From the NCBI GenBank assembly GCA_937896495.1, contig CALBNQ010000203.1, positions 1 through 17,131 of the forward strand: a stretch of 17,131 bases of DNA, given 5' to 3'. The notes beneath the pieces were generated by a model. It saw only the letters and a list, made by a program, of their open reading frames with translations. It was not told the origin of the DNA and ran no database searches. This DNA comes from an uncultured archaeon. GTDB lineage: Archaea > Thermoproteota > Nitrososphaeria > Nitrososphaerales > Nitrosopumilaceae. Below, piece after piece: positions 1 through 6,582 of the stretch (position 1 is the first letter of the stretch; each line of letters begins with the position of its first letter). A program made the translations under genes and the position numbers.

Positions 1-1
1 G

Positions 2-193
2 AAAGAATACAGTAAATCAAAATCTGGTTCTGAAAAATTAAAAGCACTAAACCTAGTTCGAAACTCAGTTTTAGATAAATACAAACTGTATACCAATGTG
101 CCCTTAAAATTTAGACTCTCCAAGGCACAACCCAAGCCTCTTGAAAACTCTGATGGATTTCCAGGAGATGATTCAAAAGATCTGAAAAACTAA
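2..193 (+). CDS. C-terminal end of an unrecognised protein (5' truncated)
   Basis: The reading frame is open from base 2 and ends at TAA 191-193, giving the last 63 residues of a gene that begins outside the window. The fragment is lysine- and serine-rich, and its last ~20 residues are acidic and proline/glycine-containing (PLENSDGFPGDDSKDLKN), so it looks like a disordered hydrophilic tail. I see no motif or membrane segment and do not recognise the family. The stop codon overlaps the left arm of an inverted repeat (193-201/234-242), which may belong to its 3' end or to the nadX leader. That this is coding is likely from the uninterrupted frame and neighbour-like codon use; its function is unknown. 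Confidence 0.6.
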   Translation, partial: KEYSKSKSGSEKLKALNLVRNSVLDKYKLYTNVPLKFRLSKAQPKPLENSDGFPGDDSKDLKN

Positions 194-246
194 ATTCACT
201 CCCAACAACGACATCAATAGGTCACAATTTCGTGAGTGAATTGACC
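193..246 (+). repeat. Inverted repeat / alternative hairpins upstream of nadX
   Basis: A perfect 9-nt inverted repeat AATTCACTC (193-201) / GAGTGAATT (234-242) encloses a 32-nt spacer. A second, overlapping hairpin pairs GGTC(AC)AATT (220-229) with AATTGACC (239-246) around a 9-nt loop, with a 2-nt bulge. The two helices share bases 234-242 and cannot form together. The stretch is more GC-rich than other intergenic DNA here and continues into CCACCGTGCGG (245-255). It could be the 3' end of the upstream transcript, a small RNA, or a control element for nadX. No known riboswitch class is recognised. Confidence 0.4.
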
Positions 247-298
247 ACCGTGCGGACAAATAACTTCTTTATTCTGGTACTATCTTCATTCATACATT

Positions 299-1117
299 AT
301 GAAACAAATTGGTTTACTTGGATGTGGTGCAATTGGAACTCAAATTGCACTAGCTATTGATTCTGGTAAAATCCCTGCCACTTTGACACACGTGTATGAT
401 GAATCAAATGAAAAATCTTCATCTCTAGTTGAAAAATTACAAAATAAACCAATAATTGTTGAAAACTCTCATCTATTATCTTCAAATTCTATTGACCTTG
501 TAGTTGAAGCTGCATCTCAAGATGCAGTCAAAGATTCAGCATTGAGTATTTTACAAAATAAAAAAGATTTGATGATTATGAGTGTGGGTGCATTACTTGA
601 TGAATCAATTTATGATATTTTATCTGATGCTTGCAATGATTTCAAAAAAACAATTTATCTTCCATCTGGTGCAATTGCAGGATTAGATGGAATAAAATCA
701 ATTAAGGACGAATTGGATTCTATTTCTATTACTACAACAAAACATCCTCGTTCTCTTAAGGGTGCCAAATTTTTTGAAAACTCTGAAATTGATTTAGATA
801 GTATCTCATCTCCTTTGATTATCTTTGAGGGTACTGCAAAAGAAGCAGTATCACTATTTCCTGCAAACATCAATGTTGCAGCCCTTTTATCATTAACTGG
901 AATTGGAAGTGAAAAAACTCTAGTAAAAATAATTGCAGATCCTAATACTGATAAAAATACTCATCATATTGAAGCCTCTGGAAAATTTGGAAAAATGACT
1001 TTTATCATTGAAAATTTTCCTGATATCGCCAATCCTAAAACCAGTAGGTTGGCAATACTATCTGCAATTGAAACTTTGAGAACATATTGTACAAATGATA
1101 TTCAAATTGGAACATAA
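299..1117 (+). CDS. nadX: L-aspartate dehydrogenase (NadX), first step of de novo NAD synthesis
   Basis: Predicted NAD(P)-dependent L-aspartate dehydrogenase (EC 1.4.1.21), which oxidises aspartate to iminoaspartate, the substrate of NadA. The 272-residue length suits the family. The N-terminal Rossmann fold shows GCGAIG at 8-13. Family-typical segments follow: EAASQ (70-74), SVGAL (95-99), PSGAIAG (122-128), FPANINVAA (187-195), the histidines of NTDKNTHHI (217-224, one probably catalytic by family analogy), and NPKTSRLA near the end. The ATG at 299 is the natural start because GLLGCGAIG follows at once. A weak TATA-like TTTATT (268-273) lies about 28 nt upstream, compatible with a leaderless mRNA. 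nadA and nadC follow on the same segment and no nadB is visible, supporting this role over another dehydrogenase. Confidence 0.92.
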   Translation: MKQIGLLGCGAIGTQIALAIDSGKIPATLTHVYDESNEKSSSLVEKLQNKPIIVENSHLLSSNSIDLVVEAASQDAVKDSALSILQNKKDLMIMSVGALLDESIYDILSDACNDFKKTIYLPSGAIAGLDGIKSIKDELDSISITTTKHPRSLKGAKFFENSEIDLDSISSPLIIFEGTAKEAVSLFPANINVAALLSLTGIGSEKTLVKIIADPNTDKNTHHIEASGKFGKMTFIIENFPDIANPKTSRLAILSAIETLRTYCTNDIQIGT

Positions 1118-1364
1118 AATCAATCACTATAAAAAAATTCGATAGTAACCAAAACCACTTTGCCAACTAACTAAGACAAATCACTACACCTATCTTTCTA
1201 ACTTGCAATGTTTGGCATTACTTGATTGCTATCAATAACAATAGTGTTTCATTGAATAAAAAGGTGATTTGAAAAAAATTGAATATTTGTTTATTTTTTA
1301 TTTAATTTTTAAACAAACAAAAAATTATCCATTTCTTTTTTAGTGATGATGTCGTAATCAAATC

Positions 1365-1460
1365 ATGTATGATGGAAAGTGTCCGTTCTTTAAATTGGTG
1401 GATGGAATATTTTGTAAATACATCTCAGATAATTATTCGGGCAATGACAAAAAAGATTAA
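1365..1460 (+). CDS. Possible 31-residue small protein with two cysteines
   Basis: ATG at 1365 opens a 31-codon frame ending in TAA at 1458-1460; an in-frame TGA at 1347-1349 fixes the N-terminus. The peptide starts MYDGKCPFFKLVDGIF, with Cys6 and Cys17, an aromatic/hydrophobic first half and a hydrophilic tail ending GNDKKD. The composition is more protein-like than expected from the surrounding AT-rich DNA. No convincing TATA box lies 25-30 nt before the ATG and there is no clear ribosome site. It may be a real small protein or a chance frame in a long intergenic region. Confidence 0.25.
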   Translation: MYDGKCPFFKLVDGIFCKYISDNYSGNDKKD

Positions 1461-1569
1461 CTAGTCTTGCCTGCTATTTTTTATTCATTTTCTAGACTCA
1501 TCATTTTACCATCAAATTTTAAATCAAAAACTAGACCTGAATTTTATAGATATTTTAAAAATAATTCTG

Positions 1570-1604
1570 AGATATATTTTTAGAAAAGGGGTAATTATTG
1601 CCTC
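1570..1604 (+). promoter_or_regulatory. Distal TATA-like box and downstream palindrome before nadA
   Basis: GATATATTTT (about 1571-1580) resembles an archaeal TATA element. A 7-bp imperfect palindrome, GGGGTAA-TTA-TTGCCTC (1588-1604, two G:U pairs if RNA), sits where transcription from it would begin. This geometry would suit an operator or a leader hairpin regulating nadA. The role is inference; the sequence shows only the elements and their spacing. Confidence 0.25.
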
Positions 1605-1645
1605 ATTTGATGATTTTTAAGAAAATTTTTGACTATTTCCCATTC

Positions 1646-1653
1646 TTTAAATC
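1646..1653 (+). promoter_or_regulatory. Proximal TATA-like box for nadA
   Basis: TTTAAATC is centred about 30 nt before the nadA ATG (1680), near the spacing of other apparently leaderless genes in this window. Confidence 0.35.
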
Positions 1654-1679
1654 ACTAAAATTCCAATTTTTTTCGATTT

Positions 1680-2636
1680 ATGCTCGTACAATCCTCCTCA
1701 AAACTCAAAGAAGAGATAATGCGTCTCAAAAAGGAAAAAGATGTGGTAATTTTAGCTCATAATTATGAAATTCCTGAAGTTCAAGATGTTGCAGATTTTA
1801 CAGGTGATTCTTTAGGCTTATCTAGACAGGCAGCCACTGTTTCTCAAAAAACTATTTTGTTTTGCGGGGTTAATTTTATGGCAGAAACTGCAGCAATTAT
1901 CAGTCCTCAGAAAAAAGTAATTTTACCTGATTTAGAAGCTGGATGTTCTTTATCTGATTCAATCACACTTGATGAATTAAAAAATTGGAAAAAGCAACAT
2001 CCTGGTGCAATTACTGTGGGATATGTGAATACAACTGCTGAAATAAAATCTGAATTAGATTATTGTTGCACTTCATCTAATGCTGTAAATGTAGTAAAAG
2101 CAATTCCTGAAGACAAAGAAATTTTATTTTTACCTGATATGTTCTTGGGTTCGTATGTTGCAAAAATGACTGGACGAAAAAATATCCACATCTGGGCAGG
2201 TGAATGTCATGTCCATGCAGGAATCACTCCTGAAGATGTAACTAAAAAATTAGAATCTATGAAAGATACAGAACTAGTTATTCATCCTGAATGTGGTTGT
2301 ACTACACCTTTTCTATATGATGTTGCAGATGGGAGTTTTGATGACAAAAAAGTATCAATTCTTTCAACTGAGGGAATGCTAAAACATGTAACTGAATCAA
2401 AATCAAAGAATTTTGTTGTTGCTACTGAAACTGGCATTATTTACAGAATGAAACAACAAAATCCTGAAAAAACATTTGTTCCTGCATCAGAAAAGGCAGA
2501 ATGTCAATATATGAAGATGATTACCCTTGAAAAAGTATATGATGCATTAGTTAATGAAAAAAATGTAGTAACTGTTCCAAAAAATATTGCAGATAAAGCA
2601 CGTTTGGCAATAGACAGAATGCTTGCGATTAGTTAG
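1680..2636 (+). CDS. nadA: Quinolinate synthase A (NadA)
   Basis: Cytosolic [4Fe-4S] enzyme (EC 2.5.1.72) condensing iminoaspartate with dihydroxyacetone phosphate to quinolinate. At 318 residues it has the short archaeal/Thermotoga length. Diagnostic segments are ILAHNYEIPEVQDVADFTGDS (about 24-44), the cluster cysteines Cys89 (EAGCS), Cys176 (GECHVHAG) and Cys275 (AECQYMK), plus HPEC at 202-205. The ATG start leads straight into the family's N-terminal helix. A TPR gene follows after 5 nt, suggesting co-transcription. Substrate comes from NadX upstream and product goes to NadC, encoded convergently ~400 nt further on. No residue expected for catalysis appears missing. Confidence 0.96.
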   Translation: MLVQSSSKLKEEIMRLKKEKDVVILAHNYEIPEVQDVADFTGDSLGLSRQAATVSQKTILFCGVNFMAETAAIISPQKKVILPDLEAGCSLSDSITLDELKNWKKQHPGAITVGYVNTTAEIKSELDYCCTSSNAVNVVKAIPEDKEILFLPDMFLGSYVAKMTGRKNIHIWAGECHVHAGITPEDVTKKLESMKDTELVIHPECGCTTPFLYDVADGSFDDKKVSILSTEGMLKHVTESKSKNFVVATETGIIYRMKQQNPEKTFVPASEKAECQYMKMITLEKVYDALVNEKNVVTVPKNIADKARLAIDRMLAIS

Positions 2637-2641
2637 AATTT

Positions 2642-3043
2642 GTGATTATTTTGGTTGGATTATTTAGCAGAACTCCAAAAGATCCTCACTTGAAAGAAAA
2701 CGTTAAAAAATTTAAAGAATTCAAAAAGTTACTTAAAGAAAAAAAATATACTGAAGCGCTCAAATCTGGAATAGAATTACTACGAAAAGTTCCTAACCAT
2801 CATGATGCATTGTTTATGGTAGGTGGAATTTACTATCTTAAAAATAAACATAGAACTGCAATTTCATATTTTGATAAATCATTAGATATTGGCGAGTATG
2901 ATGTTGATGTGTTGTTGTTAAAGGCATACTCTCATCAAAAACTAGGTGAAACTAAACGTACGATTCAATGTTGTGATAAAATCAAAGAGGTAGATCCTAA
3001 AAACAAATCAGTACAAAAATTGTTACAAGAATTAAATCTCTAA
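2642..3043 (+). CDS. Small TPR (tetratricopeptide repeat) protein
   Basis: 133 residues, almost entirely helical. At least two TPR-like units are visible: YTEALKSGIELLRKVPNHHDALFMVGGIYYL (about 37-67) and HRTAISYFDKSLDIG...LLLKAYSHQKLGETKRTIQCCDKIKEVDPKN (about 70-122), preceded by a lysine-rich helix. TPRs are protein-protein scaffolds, so a partner rather than a reaction is expected; none can be named. The frame opens at GTG 2642, 5 nt after nadA, with TTG at 2651 as an alternative start. It is likely co-transcribed with nadA. Its 3' end overlaps the convergent nadC by 12 nt, so the two mRNAs are complementary at their ends. Confidence 0.8.
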   Translation: MIILVGLFSRTPKDPHLKENVKKFKEFKKLLKEKKYTEALKSGIELLRKVPNHHDALFMVGGIYYLKNKHRTAISYFDKSLDIGEYDVDVLLLKAYSHQKLGETKRTIQCCDKIKEVDPKNKSVQKLLQELNL

Positions 3044-3850
3044 ACTCATATCGATTCCTTTAACAGAATTAGTTATACTTCCAACTGAAATAATATCTAC
3101 TCCTGTTTCACCATATTTTGAAATATTTTTTGAATTGATTCCTCCTGATGCTTCAAGTAATACACCACTTCGTAATTTTTCATTTTTGAGAACTGTGATT
3201 GCTTTTTTAATCTGAACTGGGGTAAAGTTATCTAGCATGATAATTGATGCACCACTTTTTGCAGCAAGTATCATATCTGGTATATTTTCAACTTCAACTT
3301 CAAATTTTTTATATTTTTTCTTTGCTTTTTTAATTAATGATTCTAGTGAATTATTAATTGCAATGTGATTATCTTTTATCATCACCATTTCGTCTAAACG
3401 TAATCTATGTTTTTTACCTCCTCCAATCTCTACTGCCTCTTTATCAAAATATCTAAGGCCTGGAGCTGTTTTTCTAGTTGCATACAGTTTTGTTTTATTG
3501 GGAATTTTTTTAACTAATTGATTTGTTTGAGTTGCAATTCCACTCATTCTTGTAAGGAGATTGAGTGCTGTTCTTTCGCACATCAAAATTCTTCTTGCAT
3601 CCCCTGTCACACTCATAATGATTTGATTTGGTTTGATCTTAGTTCCATTTTTTTTTAAAATTTTTACAGCGCATCCTTTAATCTTAAAAATCTCTTTTGC
3701 ATGATTAACTCCTGCAACAATTGCATTTTCTCTTGAAATAATCGTGACTGTGATTTTTTTCTTTGCTAATAGTGCACTGGTAATATCTCCCTTACCTATA
3801 TCTTCAGTTAGAAATTCTGTTAATTGTTTTTTAGAATTAAATGACAACAC
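3032..3850 (-). CDS. nadC: Nicotinate-nucleotide pyrophosphorylase / quinolinate phosphoribosyltransferase (NadC)
   Basis: Converts quinolinate and PRPP to nicotinate mononucleotide, CO2 and PPi (EC 2.4.2.19), completing the NadX-NadA-NadC route. The 272 residues match the family. Seen in order: TEDIGKGDITS (15-25), ERTALNLLTRMSGIAT (92-107), ATRKTAPGLR (124-133), GGGKKHR (143-149) and KDNH (159-162) around the active site, EVEVEN (184-189), LDNF (206-209), EASGGI (233-238) and SVGSIT near the end. The start is GTG at 3850; no ATG is available before an upstream in-frame stop. It has its own TATA-like box and is convergent with the nadA-TPR unit. Confidence 0.95.
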   Translation of the reverse strand: MLSFNSKKQLTEFLTEDIGKGDITSALLAKKKITVTIISRENAIVAGVNHAKEIFKIKGCAVKILKKNGTKIKPNQIIMSVTGDARRILMCERTALNLLTRMSGIATQTNQLVKKIPNKTKLYATRKTAPGLRYFDKEAVEIGGGKKHRLRLDEMVMIKDNHIAINNSLESLIKKAKKKYKKFEVEVENIPDMILAAKSGASIIMLDNFTPVQIKKAITVLKNEKLRSGVLLEASGGINSKNISKYGETGVDIISVGSITNSVKGIDMSLEI

Positions 3851-3870
3851 AATGATGAAATGTTAATGTA

Positions 3871-3880
3871 ATTTTAAAGA
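3871..3880 (-). promoter_or_regulatory. TATA-like box for nadC
   Basis: On the - strand TCTTTAAAAT is centred ~26 nt before the GTG start at 3850. It lies in the 40-nt gap after spt4, so nadC can be transcribed independently of rpoE'-spt4. Confidence 0.4.
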
Positions 3881-3890
3881 TTTAGTAATT

Positions 3891-4079
3891 TTAAACTACT
3901 TTGATTGCGTACTTGCCTTTTTGTGTGATGCCTAAAGTTTTTGAAATTTCAGAATTTGTTGGATCAACAACTAGTACCACTCCCGTCCAATCTGGTGTCA
4001 AGTCTGATGATTTACATGCTGGGCAAATTTTACCTGTTGTCACACATTTGCATTTTCTGCAAGCCATTTCACGTGCCAT
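3891..4079 (-). CDS. spt4: Transcription elongation factor Spt4 (RNA polymerase subunit E'')
   Basis: A 62-residue zinc-ribbon protein, the archaeal Spt4/RpoE''. It partners Spt5 (NusG-like) and increases RNA polymerase processivity. Zinc ligands are evident: Cys7-x2-Cys10 (CRKC) and Cys19-x2-Cys22 (CPAC). The typical DWTGVVLVVDPTNSEISKTLGI region follows, and the GKYAIKVV ending is classic. It lies one nucleotide after the rpoE' stop codon (TAA-G-ATG), so the two are almost certainly one transcript, an arrangement common in archaea. Confidence 0.95.
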   Translation of the reverse strand: MAREMACRKCKCVTTGKICPACKSSDLTPDWTGVVLVVDPTNSEISKTLGITQKGKYAIKVV

Positions 4080-4080
4080 C

Positions 4081-4668
4081 TTAACTTGCCTCTACTTTTG
4101 CTGGTTCACTTGCATCGCCAGATGATTTTTTGATTTCCTCTGCAATCCATTCATCTGCACCAAGGAATGGTTGTCTGCATGTGATTCCAATTTTACCCAT
4201 TGTGGCAGCTTTACCTAATGATACTGCAGTAATTCTTGCACGAAGTGTAGAGCCAACTTTGAGTGTTCTTCCACTTTGATTAGCTAAAATCATTCCCATC
4301 TTGACATCACTTTTCAAATAATCGTCCATGACTTGTGATAAGTGAAGTAGCGCATCAGTTGGACCAATTCTTACAAATGCTCCAAAGTCTGTAATGTCGA
4401 CAATTTCTCCTTGTACAATTTCTTGTAATTTTGGATAAAATGTAAGTGCTTCAAATTGAACTTTATGGAATGTTCCTCCATCCCCTGCAATCATCTTTCC
4501 CATCTCATCTACTTTAGCATCTAAAATCATAATGATATAACCAAGTTCTGCATTTATCATGCTCTCATACTTGTCTTTGAGAATATTCACTGCAGCTTTT
4601 TTGAGTGTAGTTCCAAACAAGCTTGGTGGAATCCTAACAACATCAACTAGGGTAGATATAGAAAACAA
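4081..4668 (-). CDS. rpoE: DNA-directed RNA polymerase subunit Rpo7 (RpoE')
   Basis: Archaeal homologue of eukaryotic RPB7; with Rpo4 it forms the stalk of RNA polymerase, which binds emerging RNA and helps open-complex formation. The N-terminal RNP domain is about 1-80 (VRIPPSLFG at 11-19, DGGTFHKVQFEALTFYP at 63-79). An S1 domain follows at about 83-165 (GEIVDITDFGAFVRIGPTDALLH). The ~30-residue tail is Ser/Lys/Glu-rich. The start is TTG at 4668, chosen because MFSISTLVDVVRIPP matches the expected N-terminus. A TATA-like element ~27 nt upstream implies little or no leader. It is divergent from the Mrp-type gene at 4817. Confidence 0.93.
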   Translation of the reverse strand: MFSISTLVDVVRIPPSLFGTTLKKAAVNILKDKYESMINAELGYIIMILDAKVDEMGKMIAGDGGTFHKVQFEALTFYPKLQEIVQGEIVDITDFGAFVRIGPTDALLHLSQVMDDYLKSDVKMGMILANQSGRTLKVGSTLRARITAVSLGKAATMGKIGITCRQPFLGADEWIAEEIKKSSGDASEPAKVEAS

Positions 4669-4690
4669 CTGTTCTATTTTTCTTGAATTT

Positions 4691-4699
4691 CAATTTATG
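4691..4699 (-). promoter_or_regulatory. TATA-like box for rpoE'-spt4
   Basis: On the - strand CATAAATTG is centred ~27 nt before the TTG start at 4668, consistent with a leaderless message. Confidence 0.4.
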
Positions 4700-4785
4700 A
4701 ATCTTTGGGTAATTCATTCGTAAATTTTCAAAAATTTTGGTAATTTTTTAACAAAATATCCATTTTTCAAACTATCTGACTTATG

Positions 4786-4793
4786 TTTAAATA
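4786..4793 (+). promoter_or_regulatory. TATA box for the Mrp-type gene; decides its start
   Basis: TTTAAATA is centred ~27 nt before ATG 4817, the normal TATA-to-start distance. It lies too close to the upstream in-frame TTG (4802) for that codon to be on the transcript. Confidence 0.5.
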
Positions 4794-4816
4794 ATGCAGA
4801 ATTGTTTTTTGACGCA

Positions 4817-5929
4817 ATGGTGGGAATCGATCAAGTACTTGAAAAACTTAGTACTGTAATTGATCCTGATTTGAAAAAAGATATCGTGTCAATGGGTATG
4901 ATTAAAGACTTGGAACTAAATGATGGAAATTTGAAATTTACCTTAGAATTAACAACTCCTGCATGTCCGTTTAATGTTGAGATTGAAGATGATGTAAGAA
5001 AAGCTATTGCAGAATTTTCAGATTTGAAAAATTTTGATATGAATGTAACTGCAAAAGTAATGGAAGGTCGTTCTCTTGAAGATGATGTTGGAATGGCAAC
5101 TGTGAAAAATATTATCGGTGTAGCAAGTGGAAAAGGCGGTGTTGGTAAATCTACTGTATCCCTGAATTTAGCTTTAGCATTATCTCAAACAGGTGCAAAA
5201 GTTGGATTGCTTGATGCTGATATCTATGGTCCAAGTATTCCTTTAATGCTTGGAATGAAAGATGGATTTATGGAAGTTGAAGAAAACAAACTTCAACCTG
5301 CAGAATCAAACGGATTGAAAGTTGTTTCATTTGGATTCTTTGCTGAACAATCTCATCAAGCAGCAATTTATCGTGGTCCAATTATTTCTGGAATTTTAAA
5401 ACAATTTTTAGTTGATACTAACTGGTCTGATTTAGATTATCTAATTGTAGATTTGCCTCCAGGAACTGGTGATATTCCATTAACTCTTGCACAAACAATT
5501 CCTATTACTGGAATTTTGGTTGTAACAACTCCTCAAGATGTTGCAAGTAATGTAGCAGTAAAAGCAATTGGAATGTTTGAGAAACTAAATGTACCAATTC
5601 TTGGTGTTGTTGAAAACATGAGTCACTTTATCTGTTCTAATTGTGATGAAAAACATTACATCTTTGGTGATGGTGGTGCCAAAAAAATAAGTGAAGATTT
5701 CAAAATGCCATTTTTAGGTGAAATCCCATTAAATTCTGGAATTATGTCTGGGTCTGATTTGGGAAAACCAATAATGATTTCAAGTCCTGATTCCCCTAGT
5801 GCTGTTGCTTTTAGAACAAGTGCAAAAAATATTGCAGCACAATGTAGTATTCTTGCAGCTAAACTTCAAGAGGAAACAGAATCAGAAAGTTCTAGTGAAG
5901 AATCTACTTCAGAAACAAGTAGTGCCTGA
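4817..5929 (+). CDS. Mrp/NBP35-type Fe-S cluster carrier ATPase with N-terminal MIP18 domain
   Basis: A 370-residue cytosolic P-loop ATPase of the Mrp/ApbC/NBP35 family, which assembles or delivers [4Fe-4S] clusters to apo-proteins (NadA next door is one possible client; inference). Domains: MIP18/DUF59 at about 1-80, including TTPACPF with Cys50; then the deviant Walker A GKGGVGKST (105-113); DADIYGPS (about 133-140); VDLPPGTGD (about 211-219); and the CxxC pair Cys273/Cys276 that bridges a cluster between subunits. The last ~20 residues are a Glu/Ser/Thr tail of unknown purpose. I prefer ATG 4817 to TTG 4802 because of the TATA spacing. A coenzyme A gene follows after 5 nt. Confidence 0.93.
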   Translation: MVGIDQVLEKLSTVIDPDLKKDIVSMGMIKDLELNDGNLKFTLELTTPACPFNVEIEDDVRKAIAEFSDLKNFDMNVTAKVMEGRSLEDDVGMATVKNIIGVASGKGGVGKSTVSLNLALALSQTGAKVGLLDADIYGPSIPLMLGMKDGFMEVEENKLQPAESNGLKVVSFGFFAEQSHQAAIYRGPIISGILKQFLVDTNWSDLDYLIVDLPPGTGDIPLTLAQTIPITGILVVTTPQDVASNVAVKAIGMFEKLNVPILGVVENMSHFICSNCDEKHYIFGDGGAKKISEDFKMPFLGEIPLNSGIMSGSDLGKPIMISSPDSPSAVAFRTSAKNIAAQCSILAAKLQEETESESSSEESTSETSSA

Positions 5930-5934
5930 TTCTC

Positions 5935-6429
5935 GTGAAATTACCTGATTCTTTAAGAGATCAATTGAAAATTCCTTTGGGTTTATTGTTGCCTGAAAGT
6001 CAAGTGAATAAAGAAAATATCAAAAAATATCTTTCTGATAATGCCTATGTGATTACTGTGGGTGATAGAACCACTGAAAAAATGATTGATTTTGGTTTGA
6101 TTCCTTCATTGCAAATAATTGATGGTATTGAAAAAAGACAAAAAAGAGAATTCATAAAACTTGAAAATACAACTGAATTAAGCGTAGATAATCCTGCTGC
6201 ACAAATCACCCCTCAAAGTATTGAAATTATTAAACAATCTTTTAGCTTAAAATCTCCTGTACGTCTTTTGGTTAATGGTGAGGAGGATCTTTTGGTAATT
6301 CCTGTTTGTATTTTTGCTCCTGAAAATTCTATTGTTATGTATGGGCAACCAAATGAAGGGTTGGTTATAGTTAAAATCACTCCCGAAATTAGAAATAAAA
6401 CACAAAGATTACTTGATTTAATGAAATAA
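5935..6429 (+). CDS. GTP-dependent dephospho-CoA kinase (DUF359 family)
   Basis: The final step of coenzyme A synthesis in archaea: phosphorylation of dephospho-CoA with GTP as donor. This family replaces bacterial CoaE. The 164 residues match it. Conserved patches are VGDRTTEKMIDFG (42-54), IIDGIEKR (61-68), NPAAQIT (86-92), NGEEDLLVIPV (114-124) and YGQPNEGLV (136-144). The start is GTG at 5935, 5 nt after the Mrp-type gene, so probably one transcript. In many archaea this gene follows spt4 directly; here it is near rpoE'-spt4 but separated by the divergent Mrp-type gene. A C/D box sRNA candidate begins just past the stop codon. Confidence 0.9.
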   Translation: MKLPDSLRDQLKIPLGLLLPESQVNKENIKKYLSDNAYVITVGDRTTEKMIDFGLIPSLQIIDGIEKRQKREFIKLENTTELSVDNPAAQITPQSIEIIKQSFSLKSPVRLLVNGEEDLLVIPVCIFAPENSIVMYGQPNEGLVIVKITPEIRNKTQRLLDLMK

Positions 6430-6430
6430 T

Positions 6431-6490
6431 CGGGGTATGATGAGACGGTGGCTGTATGATTTATGATTACTCTACTAATACCTCTGACCC
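6431..6490 (+). ncRNA. Candidate C/D box sRNA (2'-O-methylation guide)
   Basis: All elements of an archaeal C/D sRNA occur in order: box C ATGATGA (6437-6443), a 12-nt spacer GACGGTGGCTGT (6444-6455), a degenerate D' ATGA (6456-6459), a 3-nt gap, C' ATGATTA (6463-6469), a 14-nt spacer (6470-6483) and box D CTGA (6484-6487). GGGG (6432-6435) before box C can pair with CCC (6488-6490) after box D as a short terminal stem. By the N+5 rule the D guide would direct methylation of the A at position 5 in AGGTATTAG, and the D' guide the C at position 5 in ACAGCCACCGTC. I cannot confirm rRNA or tRNA targets. It may be processed from the upstream mRNA, or use the AT-rich GAAATAAAA (about 6392-6400) as a promoter. 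Confidence 0.55.
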
Positions 6491-6582
6491 TATTACTTCA
6501 TAAATTTGAAGAATGAAAATAAACCAACTATCTTAGAAGAATTGACATTTGAGAATAAACATGCATTTGATGATATTTTTTT

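Larger units (their letters stand above)
1118..1679. other. 562-nt intergenic region between nadX and nadA
   Basis: An unusually long gap for this compact window. It is very AT-rich and has no long open frame on either strand. Visible elements are an 8-bp inverted repeat TTTGTTTA/TAAACAAA (1286-1293/1310-1317), a possible 31-codon ORF (1365-1460), a TATA-like GATATATTTT with a palindrome just downstream (1570-1604), and the proximal nadA promoter (about 1646-1653). The first ~150 nt hold nothing I can name. Confidence 0.5.

Noticed and set aside
1286..1317. TTTGTTTA/TAAACAAA inverted repeat as a terminator or operator
   Set aside because: Only 8 A/T-rich pairs with a 16-nt loop; expected by chance in such AT-rich sequence.
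1425..1504. Possible second C/D box sRNA on the - strand (ATGATGA at 1498-1504, CTGA at 1425-1428)
   Set aside because: Boxes are 69 nt apart, flanks do not pair, and no C'/D' pair with proper spacing is visible.
4802..4816. TTG start for the Mrp-type gene
   Set aside because: The TATA box at 4786-4793 would place transcription start near 4817, downstream of this codon, and the MIP18 domain starts naturally at the ATG.
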